NCBI RefSeq assembly: GCF_011189575.1
Contig: NZ_PUJW01000008.1
Location: forward strand, 82,770-146,769
From: Photorhabdus cinerea
GTDB taxonomy: Bacteria; Pseudomonadota; Gammaproteobacteria; Enterobacterales; Enterobacteriaceae
Direction: 5' to 3'
Length of the DNA stretch: 64,000 nt
The position numbers and the translations under genes were made by a program. Positions 38,698-46,376 of this stretch are shown here, piece after piece; positions within the stretch are counted from its first letter, which is position 1; every line of letters starts with the position of its first letter. The notes under the pieces are model-generated. The model saw only the letters and a program-made list of their open reading frames with translations. It made no database searches and was not told the origin of the DNA.

Positions 38698-39005
38698 GCT
38701 CTGTTTCTCCGGTAATAGTCGGTTAACTTGTCGTATTCTGTGTGGGATACGATGTGTTTAGTGTAACAGTGCCCCATTGAAAACTCGATGAAGGCCAGTA
38801 ACCGGACATTGTTACCACCAATATCAATACACCACCATCGAGCGCGATACTTAAAACGATCAAGACTGGGGAAATACTGCTTTAATTCAAGCGGGGTTTT
38901 GACATTTAGTGATTTAAGTAGGAGATATACACCCTGTATAGCGTCACGTTCATGGGGGAAACGCTTTTGCGCCTCAATAAATGGTGTTCTGGATATAACC
39001 CGCAT
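38694..39005 (-). CDS. higB: HigB-type mRNA interferase toxin
   Basis: A 103-residue RelE/HigB-like ribosome-dependent mRNA endonuclease, similar to E. coli YgjN (HigB). It begins MRVISRTPFIEAQKRFPHER and contains RWWCIDIGGNNVRLLAFIEF and KHIVSHTEYDKLTDYYRR, which match the HigB_toxin family pattern. GGAAGGGG precedes the ATG. First gene of a two-gene operon with higA, inserted between thyA and ppdA. Activity is inferred from family membership. Confidence 0.87.
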   Translation of the reverse strand: MRVISRTPFIEAQKRFPHERDAIQGVYLLLKSLNVKTPLELKQYFPSLDRFKYRARWWCIDIGGNNVRLLAFIEFSMGHCYTKHIVSHTEYDKLTDYYRRNRA

Positions 39006-39031
39006 TGTTCCCCTTCCTTAGTTGTTCGGAT

Positions 39032-39089
39032 AGTATACTCTAAAAACAAAATTTTACAATATGTGAATTTTTATTTTGCAAAATGTGAA
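39032..39089 (-). promoter_or_regulatory. higBA promoter and candidate HigA operator
   Basis: On the minus strand, -35 TTGTAA (39059-39054) and -10 TATACT (39037-39032) are 16 bases apart, 27 bases before the higB start. Just upstream of the -35, ATGTGAA (plus-strand reading) occurs twice, at 39061-39067 and 39083-39089, 22 bases apart, i.e. two helical turns. These repeats are a plausible binding site for the HigA-HigB complex. Confidence 0.6.
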
Positions 39090-39119
39090 CATTAAATAGA
39101 TGTTGATATTAATAAAATA

Positions 39120-40515
39120 GACTCTACAGGGATCGGTACCGAAACTGTTTAAGGCAGTGACTGCTCCCTGCCGTAAAAAACAGCGAGGCTTCCCACTTCT
39201 CAGGCCGCCACCGTCTTTATGACGGATTTACGCTGGCCTCCGTGGGCAGAAACGACGAGTCCCGCCGCCTGTAATGCTGTTATGCCCTTGCGCTGGATGT
39301 TGATCGCCGCATTGATATCGCGGTCATGTTCGACTCGGCAGAAAGGGCATTGCCAGCTCCGCTTACGCAGCAGCATTTCCGGCATTTTGTGACCGCAGCA
39401 ATGGCAGGTTTTCGAACTGGCGAACCACTGATCCAGTTTGACCAGATGGACGCCCGCCGCTGCGGCTTTGTATTCCAGTTTTTTGATGAAGCCATGCCAG
39501 CCCGCATCCCCGATAGCGCGGGCAATGCGGTGATCCTTCATCATGTTGGCCGATTTTAGCGTCTCAACAATGATCGCCTGGTTTTCGTCAACCATTGTTC
39601 GGGAGAGTTTGTGTTGAAAATCGGCGCGGGCATTGGCTACCCGCTCATGGACTGCCGCCAGATGTAATCGGGCCTTGCCGCGGTTAGCGCTGCCCTGTTG
39701 TTTGCGGGACAGCGATTTCTGCTTACGACGCAGGTTACGGGTGGCGTTGATAAGGTGACGCGGGTTATTGACCTTCTCCCCGGTCGACTCGATAAGATAG
39801 TGGGACAAACCCATATCGCAACCGGTCACGCGGGGGATAACGTCCGGCTTTTCCGGCGCATCTTTTCCATCGTCACACAGGATAGCGGCGAAATATTTTC
39901 CCGTGGCGGTGCGAGACAGCGTAATGCTCTTCACTTCCCCTTCAATTTCTCGGTGTATGTGCGCCTTTATCGGTGACAATTTCGGGAGCTTCACCGCGCC
40001 CTCCAGCACTTTCACCCCAACACAGTGATAGCTGGATTGCTTGCCCTGTTTGCGTTTGAACGTGGGAAATTGGGCGCGCAACTTCGGATTGAAGAAATTA
40101 TCAAACGCGGTATGCAGATTGAGCACCGCCTGCTGTAACGCGATAGCATCATATGCCTTGAGCCAGGCTTACTGGCGGGATTTCTTCGCGACCGCCAGGA
40201 GCGGCTTGAGGTCTTTGCGCGGATTTAAACTCACGCCGTGACGTTTGTAAGCCTGCTTTTTAATGTGCAGCGCCTTGTTGTACGCAAAACGGACCGCACC
40301 GAACTGGCCGTTAAGATACCCGGCCTGTTCGGGTGTGGGGTAGAGGCGGACTTTGGTCGCTCTTAACATATTCAGCGCTCATTGATAAAGTGCATTCATG
40401 TTAGCCTGTTTTATCGGCAGATATCAATTCAGTCAGGATACGTCGCAGTAGCCCGCCCTAAGGCCCTTTGGGCTTTTCGCCTTATATCCCCGCCCGCACT
40501 GGGCAAGGGTTTACG
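39120..40515 (-). mobile_element. IS605/IS1341-type tnpB-only insertion element
   Basis: A single tnpB frame without a tnpA, flanked by short imperfect hairpins rather than inverted repeats, is typical of IS1341-type elements. Downstream of tnpB (minus strand, about 39190-39150) lies GGGAAGCCTCGCTG-TTTTTT-ACGGCAGGGAGC, a likely right end that would include the guide (omega) RNA 3' end. Upstream (40515-40440) are structured G+C-rich sequences, including GTGCGGGCGGGGATATAAGG. Exact ends are not fixed. It cannot move without TnpA in trans. Confidence 0.75.
39200..40369 (-). pseudogene. tnpB: tnpB, RNA-guided nuclease gene with one internal stop codon
   Basis: 389-codon frame for a TnpB nuclease, the ancestor-type of Cas12. 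It starts MLRATKVRLYPTPEQAGY. Codon 67 is TAA (40171-40169); the same frame resumes at once with AWLKAYDAIALQQAVLNL, so this is one point nonsense change. All RuvC residues remain: D in TGCDMGLSH (codon 185), E in IIVETLKSANMM (269), D in HDRDINAAINI (351). The zinc ribbon CHCCGH...CPFC is intact. A 308-codon internal ATG frame (40126-39200) could still be translated, but it lacks the N-terminal domain. Confidence 0.85.
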
Positions 40516-41010
40516 GCGGTTTTTGCTAACTAGAATGGCACATTGGTCAAACATGTCCTGATGGGTTCATTGTGCTAGAAAGAGTCATTACTGATATCTA
40601 TACTCTTCATCTTTCAAGTTGCTGCTTTGTTGGCTGCTTTCACTCACTCCAGTCACATAGTTATCTATGCTCCTGGGGATGCGTTCACTTACCGCCGCGC
40701 TGCATCTTGAAATCCATAGGGTATAACTCTTTAATAAAATGAGCTTCTTATTTGAAAATACATTATTTTTTCTTCGATTGCATTTTGGGAACCCCTTTCT
40801 CTCATAATCATGTGAATTTACTGTGTATTACAATAATAAGAAACAAAAACGTTTATCCTTATTGATTTTTGCGAAGCTCTACACAAATTAAATGTAATAA
40901 TAATATATTCTTATTTTTTTATTGATTCGCTCTCGCATAAGATTTAATTGTGTCTTTATTCTGTTTTTTAAATAAATAAAATGTCTTACGAAAGGATATA
41001 GGAATTACTA
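40370..41010. other. Gap between tnpB and ppdA
   Basis: About 640 bases with no gene. From left to right it holds the upstream end of the tnpB element (to about 40515), a short unassigned stretch, the ERIC element (40599-40725), and about 285 very A+T-rich bases that must carry the promoter of the ppdA-recD run. AAAGGATATAGG provides the ppdA ribosome-binding site. Confidence 0.6.
40599..40725. repeat. ERIC element (enterobacterial repetitive intergenic consensus)
   Basis: 127 bp, the standard ERIC length, bounded by TATAC and GTATA. The centre carries CTCACTCCAGTCAC and ATGCTCCTGGGGAT, close to the two arms targeted by the classic ERIC primers. The ends are inverted-repeat related (CTTTCAAGTTGC / GCATCTTGAAATCC). 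Non-autonomous imperfect palindrome, transcribed as a long hairpin if read through. Confidence 0.9.
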
Positions 41011-41526
41011 ATGGGAAATAATATTAATATAATTGGCAGTTATGGTATAGATAATCAATTAGGTTTTTCTTTATTGGAGTTGATGATTGTTATTATTTTA
41101 GTTTCAATATTTTCGTTATGGGGAGTACAAGAATGGGGTAATCATCAAGAAAGGGCTAGATTACAGGAGTCAGTACAGAAAATATTGACATTTATAGCCA
41201 GGCAGCAATCTTTAGCAAATTATCTGAACAAAGAGGTGGTACTGTGGTTAAAAACTGGAAAAGATTGGTGCATAGCGCTTTCCAACCCTGCATCTGTTGA
41301 TTGTGATTTGGAGAATGTTGAAGGAATAAGATCATCTTATCAGGATGTTGTTATAACTTCAGCAACCAGGGAGCAGATAGCGTTTCATGGAATAAGAAAC
41401 ACGATGATACCTGCAAGTTTTAATTTGGTTAATTCCGCAGGTGAAATATCTGTTATTTTTTCTTCACGAGGCAGGGTAAGAACATGTAGTAATAATAAGT
41501 TTAATAGTATTCCAGCTTGTAGTTAA
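41011..41526 (+). CDS. ppdA: Prepilin-type pseudopilin PpdA
   Basis: Type IV pilin-like protein of 171 residues. The prepilin peptidase site is LG^FSLLELMIVIILVSIFS, with the glutamate five residues into the mature chain, followed by one membrane helix. A pair of cysteines sits in the C-terminal part (GRVRTCSNNKFNSIPACS). It starts the ppdA-ppdB-ygdB-ppdC set that precedes recC in enterobacteria. The set resembles minor pseudopilins, but its function is not established. Confidence 0.9.
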   Translation: MGNNINIIGSYGIDNQLGFSLLELMIVIILVSIFSLWGVQEWGNHQERARLQESVQKILTFIARQQSLANYLNKEVVLWLKTGKDWCIALSNPASVDCDLENVEGIRSSYQDVVITSATREQIAFHGIRNTMIPASFNLVNSAGEISVIFSSRGRVRTCSNNKFNSIPACS

Positions 41527-41568
41527 TTGTACTTTTTCCTATAAAATAATTGGTGTTATATTTGAATA

Positions 41569-42156
41569 ATGAAAAGTAAAAACCAAACTGGAATGACATT
41601 ATTAGAAGTGATTGTCGCAATGGCTATTGGTAGTATTATCTTAATGGCAATTGCCAAAAGTTATCCGGTTTTCACCAGACAAATAATGGAATTATATCAG
41701 CGATATCGTTTGGCTTACTTCGTTAAACAAACATTGCATATTATAGAGAAAGACATTCGTCGTGCTGGATATTGTCAACATTATTGCGATGGGAATCCAA
41801 TATTCATCAATAATAAAAATGATGAAAGTGAGAATTCATGCCTAATTATTGCCTATGATCTTAATGTTAATAACCTATGGGAACCACCAGAACACAGTGA
41901 ATCAGAATTCTTCGGCTATCGTTTTAGTAATAGGTCAGTCGAGTGGAAAAGAGGTGCGGGTAACTGTCAAGAAAATGGTTGGGAAAGACTATTTGATCCA
42001 AATGAAATAGGAGTAGATTCATTTACAGTTGAAAAATTACGAACAAACGATGGTTTAGTTTTTATTAAATTGATGCTTATTGCACATTGGTTTAAACATC
42101 CATCAATAAACTACCAATATCAGGCAGTAATACGTTTGCGCAATATCAGGGAATAG
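41569..42156 (+). CDS. ppdB: Prepilin-type pseudopilin PpdB
   Basis: 195-residue minor-pseudopilin-like protein with a short leader and the cleavage site QTG^MTLLEVIVAMAIGSI, then a single membrane helix. The globular part has four cysteines around CQHYCDGN and NSCLIIAY. It resembles GspJ/PilW-type minor pseudopilins in size and layout. It lies 42 bases after ppdA and five bases before ygdB. Confidence 0.88.
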   Translation: MKSKNQTGMTLLEVIVAMAIGSIILMAIAKSYPVFTRQIMELYQRYRLAYFVKQTLHIIEKDIRRAGYCQHYCDGNPIFINNKNDESENSCLIIAYDLNVNNLWEPPEHSESEFFGYRFSNRSVEWKRGAGNCQENGWERLFDPNEIGVDSFTVEKLRTNDGLVFIKLMLIAHWFKHPSINYQYQAVIRLRNIRE

Positions 42157-42161
42157 GTACC

Positions 42162-42629
42162 ATGGCTGAGCATTCTCCGAATATCTGTCTTCAATTTCAG
42201 CAAGGTAATGTATTGCTGATTTCAGTACTAATGTTGTTGGCTGTGAGTCTTATGATGCTGAAAGCTTTGCACTATCATCTGGATAACGCATTAATCATGA
42301 TGGTTGATGAACGCAGATATTTAAATGCTTTTCAGCAAGCAGAATCTTCATTGGTATGGGGAATGGCTCAGTCATGGCCGCTTCATAGTGATAGAACAGA
42401 AGAGTGGTATTGTCAGCAACAGAATGAGTTCTATCTAACAAGCTGTTTAAAAAGGCAATCGAGTAATTTTTTTCTGCTGAAAGGTGTGGCAGATGTGGCA
42501 TCTGGACAATCTGTTGGATTATATCAATGGATGAAATTAGTCTCTTATGGTGGAAATGATTCTCTTGTTCCGGTAGAAAGTGGTTGGTTAGATTTTTGTC
42601 CCGAAGTAGATATGGGGTTTTGCTCATGA
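42162..42629 (+). CDS. ygdB: YgdB-like minor pseudopilin-associated protein
   Basis: 155-residue protein (E. coli YgdB about 135) with an N-terminal membrane helix (NVLLISVLMLLAVSLMM) and no clear prepilin peptidase motif. The C-terminus, SGWLDFCPEVDMGFCS, matches the SDFCP...C end of YgdB. It resembles the GspK/PilX position of minor-pseudopilin sets. An alternative start further downstream, closer to the hydrophobic helix, is possible. It overlaps ppdC by four bases (ATGA). Confidence 0.82.
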   Translation: MAEHSPNICLQFQQGNVLLISVLMLLAVSLMMLKALHYHLDNALIMMVDERRYLNAFQQAESSLVWGMAQSWPLHSDRTEEWYCQQQNEFYLTSCLKRQSSNFFLLKGVADVASGQSVGLYQWMKLVSYGGNDSLVPVESGWLDFCPEVDMGFCS

Positions 42630-43012
42630 AATCAGATCCTTTTCATGATCATCAGTCAGGAATGAGTTTACCCGAAGTTATGGTTGCCGTTATGGTCTTT
42701 TCTGTCTCTTTGTTAGGATTAATACGTTATCATCAGGCGTTATTATCTGGGTTTCAGCAACATTGGCAACAATCAAGGGCAGACAAATTATCTCATGGAT
42801 ACCTGGAACAATACGAATTAATTGCAGGTCAAAGTCCTTTACTAGAAATAACATCGCCACCGGGATGGCATGCTGAATTTCAGACGACTTATCAGTCGCA
42901 CGATTGCTATCAGCTTACAGTTATAGTAACAACACCTTATAATCAGCAAAGTAAATCAAGCCGATGGATTTGTTCAAACGGGAGTCCTGATGTTCAAGGT
43001 TTATCATTCTAA
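42626..43012 (+). CDS. ppdC: Prepilin-type pseudopilin PpdC
   Basis: 128-residue pilin-like protein with cleavage site QSG^MSLPEVMVAVMVFSVSL and one membrane helix. A cysteine pair is present (SHDCYQL and RWICSNG). The ATG at 42626 overlaps the ygdB stop and gives the expected short leader; the frame from 42584 would bury the leader in ygdB. Its 3' end overlaps the recC start by 23 bases. Confidence 0.87.
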   Translation: MKSDPFHDHQSGMSLPEVMVAVMVFSVSLLGLIRYHQALLSGFQQHWQQSRADKLSHGYLEQYELIAGQSPLLEITSPPGWHAEFQTTYQSHDCYQLTVIVTTPYNQQSKSSRWICSNGSPDVQGLSF

Positions 43013-46000
43013 CCAGTTAGATCTTCTTAAAGAATTGATAGCAATATTTATCGGGGATAATCCGTTGCCTGATCCGTTTGAACAGGAAGTCATTTTGGTA
43101 CAAAGCCCAGGAATGTCACAGTGGCTGCAAATCCAACTAGCTGAAAGAATAGGCATATCAGCTAATATTTCGTTTCCACTTCCGGCGACTTTTATATGGG
43201 ATATGTTTACTAAAGTATTGCCTGATATTCCTAAAGAAAGCGCTTTCAGTAAAGATGCTATGACATGGAAATTGATGGCATTATTGCCTCAATTATTGCC
43301 AGAAGCAGAATTTGTCGCACTCAGGCACTACCTTGATCAAGATTTTGATAAACGGAAGATTCATCAATTGGCTGGACGAATTGCTGACCTGTTTGACCAA
43401 TATCTTGTTTATCGTCCGCAATGGTTGGAAAGTTGGCAGCAAGGACAGCTTATTGATGGTTTGAGTGATAATCAGTTGTGGCAGAAAAGATTATGGTTGG
43501 AACTGACGGAATATACTCACCAGTTGCAACAACCTCAATGGCATCGTGCTAACTTATATCAGCGTTTTATTTCGACACTGGAAAACAAGACTGACTTTTC
43601 AGCTTGTTTACCAAAACGGGTATTTATCTGTGGTATTTCTGCCTTACCGCCTGTTTATTTACAAGCTTTACAGGCATTGGGACGGCATATTGATATTCAC
43701 CTGATGTTTACTAATCCATGTCAATATTATTGGGGAGATATTCAGAATTATACTTTTCTGGCAAAAATGAGTAGCCGTAAGCCACGTCACTATAAGAGTG
43801 AGCAAGAACTGGAATATTTTAAAGATCCTGGCAATGCTCAATCACTGTTTAATGATGAAGGTGAACAAGATGTCAGTAATCCTCTGTTAGCGTCATGGGG
43901 GCGATTAGGTCGTGATAATCTTTATTTATTGTCGCAGCTTGAGCAAAGTTCAGATGTCCACGCCTTTGTTGAGTTAGAACCAGATAATGTATTACATCAA
44001 CTCCAAAGGGATCTCCTTTATCTGGAAGATCATACTCAAATTGGTTCAACGAAGGAAACATTTGAAAATAGCCTGAAAAAACGACAGCTTAATCCATTGG
44101 ATCGTTCTTTATCTTTCCATGTTTGCCATAGCCCTCAACGTGAAGTGGAAGTTTTACAGGATCAGCTTCTACGGTTACTGGAAGATAATCCATCACTGAC
44201 GTCAAGGGATATTATTGTGATGGTTGCGGATATTGACAGTTATACCCCTTATGTTCAGGCGGTGTTTGGTAATGCTTCTGCTGAACGTTATATTCCATTT
44301 GCCATTTCTGATCGTAAGGCTCGTCAGGCGCATTCAGTTTTACAGGTATTTATTACACTGCTTGATTTACCTCAAAGCCGTTTTACTACTGAGCAGGTTT
44401 TAGCGTTGCTGGAAGTTCCAGCGTTAGCAAATAAATTTGGAATTCATGAAGATGGGTTGCGTTTATTAAGGCGTTGGGTTGATGAATCAGGTATTCGCTG
44501 GGGATTGGATGACGATAATGTGGAAGAGTTATCCTTGCCGGTAACAGGCCAGCATACATGGCGTTTTGGGCTGACCAGAATGTTGTTGGGTTATGCAATG
44601 GATAGCCGGTCAGGCCCTTGGAAAGATGTATTGCCTTATGATGAATCCAGCGGGTTAGCTGCGGAGCTTGCGGGTCAATTGGCTGAATTTTTAATGCAAC
44701 TGAGCCATTGGCGCAAAATTCTTGGTGAAAGCCAGACATTAGAGGGTTGGTTACCTGTCTGCCAACAGTTGCTGGAAACATTTTTTGCATCAGACAGTGA
44801 AACCGAATTAGTGCTGGCAATGATAGAACAGCAGTGGCAGAAAGTCATAGGCAATGGGCTGAATGCCCGCTATCAGGAAAGCGTGCCATTGGTTCTGTTA
44901 AGGGATGAATTGGCGCTTCGGTTTGATAATGAAAAAATCAGTCAGCGTTTTCTCGCTGGATCTGTAAACTTTTGTACCCTGATGCCGATGCGTTCTATCC
45001 CTTTTAAGGTTGTTTGCCTATTGGGGATGAATGATGGTATTTATCCCCGTTCAATTCCACCGCTTGGGTTTGATTTGATGGCAGAGAAAAGCCAAAGAGG
45101 AGACAGAAAACGGCGGGATGATGACCGCTATTTATTCCTTGAAGCTCTGATATCTGCCGAACAATTTCTCTATATCAGTTACATTGGTAAATCCATTCGT
45201 GATGATACGGAATGCAATCCTTCAGTACTGGTTAATGAATTACTGGATTATGTTTGCCAAAGCTTCTGCTGGCCAGGAAATGAAAAGCTGAATGTTGATG
45301 AAAGTGCCGCTAATGTCAGAAAACATCTGTTGTGTCTTCATACTCGCGTTCCATTTGCACCGGAAAATTTTATACCGGGCAGTTATCAGCAAAGCTATGC
45401 AGGAGAATGGCTGCCGGCAGCGTCTGAACAAGGGGCTGCGCATTCTGAATTTTGTCAGCCTATTGAAGCGGAACAAATTCAGGAGATTACACTGGATGAT
45501 TTGAGTCGTTTTTACCGTCATCCTGTCAGGTTTTTTTTCCAACGTTGCCTGAAAGTAAACTTTGTTATTGAAGAAACGGAATTACCAGAGGAAGAGCCTT
45601 TCATTTTGGATAACCTTCAACGTTATCAATTTAATCAGTTATTGCTGAATACGCTGATTGAGCAGCAATCACCTGAACCGCTTTTTAATCGTCTTCGTGC
45701 TGCTGGAGGGTTGCCTTTTGGCGCTTTTGGTGAAGTTTATTGGTTGAAGCAGCAAAAGGAGATGCAACCTCTGGCGGATAAGATTCGTGAACAACAAATG
45801 GAAACTTTGTCTGTCGATTTACATCATGATTTAGGTCAGGTTGTTCTGACAGGGCGAATTAGTAAGGTACAGCCGGATGGCTTGTTACGTTGGCGTCCAG
45901 CCAGTCTGACAGCAAATGATGGTATGCAATTATGGATTGAGCATCTGGCTTACTGTCTTGCTGGTGGTGAGGGTGAAAGCCGTAGTTATGGGCGTGACAA

Positions 46001-46361
46001 CAACGAGTGGCGTTTTGCTCCTGTAGCTTCAGAACAAGCGAAAGATTATCTGAATCAATTGGTTGAAGGTTATCAGCGAGGAATATCGGCACCTTTGCCG
46101 CTATTTTGTCAAAGTGGTTGGATGTGGCTTTCAGCATGCATGAATAAAGAAACCGGTGAGATTGATGACAGTGATGAAATCCAATTAAAAGCTGAAAGCC
46201 AGTTGCTGAAAACATGGTTTGGAGATCAAGGACGCAAAGGTGAAGGTGATGATCCTTATGTTCAGCGGGCTTTCAGGCAAGTTGATAAATTATTTTTGGC
46301 AAAACTTAAACAAGAAGCGCTCAGTTATTTGTTACCGATAGCGCGATATCAGAATACATAG
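42990..46361 (+). CDS. recC: Exodeoxyribonuclease V gamma subunit RecC
   Basis: Scaffold and Chi-recognition subunit of the RecBCD helicase-nuclease that processes double-strand ends for recombination and degrades foreign linear DNA. It has 1123 residues (E. coli 1122), starting MFKVYHSNQLDLLKELIAIF. Conserved stretches include ILVQSPGMSQWLQI, CHSPQREVEVLQDQLL, TLMPMRSIPFKVVCLLGMND and RRDDDRYLFLEALISAEQ. It lies in the E. coli order recC-ptrA-recB-recD. Confidence 0.97.
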   Translation: MFKVYHSNQLDLLKELIAIFIGDNPLPDPFEQEVILVQSPGMSQWLQIQLAERIGISANISFPLPATFIWDMFTKVLPDIPKESAFSKDAMTWKLMALLPQLLPEAEFVALRHYLDQDFDKRKIHQLAGRIADLFDQYLVYRPQWLESWQQGQLIDGLSDNQLWQKRLWLELTEYTHQLQQPQWHRANLYQRFISTLENKTDFSACLPKRVFICGISALPPVYLQALQALGRHIDIHLMFTNPCQYYWGDIQNYTFLAKMSSRKPRHYKSEQELEYFKDPGNAQSLFNDEGEQDVSNPLLASWGRLGRDNLYLLSQLEQSSDVHAFVELEPDNVLHQLQRDLLYLEDHTQIGSTKETFENSLKKRQLNPLDRSLSFHVCHSPQREVEVLQDQLLRLLEDNPSLTSRDIIVMVADIDSYTPYVQAVFGNASAERYIPFAISDRKARQAHSVLQVFITLLDLPQSRFTTEQVLALLEVPALANKFGIHEDGLRLLRRWVDESGIRWGLDDDNVEELSLPVTGQHTWRFGLTRMLLGYAMDSRSGPWKDVLPYDESSGLAAELAGQLAEFLMQLSHWRKILGESQTLEGWLPVCQQLLETFFASDSETELVLAMIEQQWQKVIGNGLNARYQESVPLVLLRDELALRFDNEKISQRFLAGSVNFCTLMPMRSIPFKVVCLLGMNDGIYPRSIPPLGFDLMAEKSQRGDRKRRDDDRYLFLEALISAEQFLYISYIGKSIRDDTECNPSVLVNELLDYVCQSFCWPGNEKLNVDESAANVRKHLLCLHTRVPFAPENFIPGSYQQSYAGEWLPAASEQGAAHSEFCQPIEAEQIQEITLDDLSRFYRHPVRFFFQRCLKVNFVIEETELPEEEPFILDNLQRYQFNQLLLNTLIEQQSPEPLFNRLRAAGGLPFGAFGEVYWLKQQKEMQPLADKIREQQMETLSVDLHHDLGQVVLTGRISKVQPDGLLRWRPASLTANDGMQLWIEHLAYCLAGGEGESRSYGRDNNEWRFAPVASEQAKDYLNQLVEGYQRGISAPLPLFCQSGWMWLSACMNKETGEIDDSDEIQLKAESQLLKTWFGDQGRKGEGDDPYVQRAFRQVDKLFLAKLKQEALSYLLPIARYQNT

Positions 46362-46376
46362 GGAGAATACCAGATA

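Noticed and set aside
39200..40369. Two separate small genes (N-terminal 66-codon and C-terminal 308-codon frames)
   Set aside because: They share one reading frame separated by a single TAA, and both parts are TnpB sequence; treated as one broken gene.
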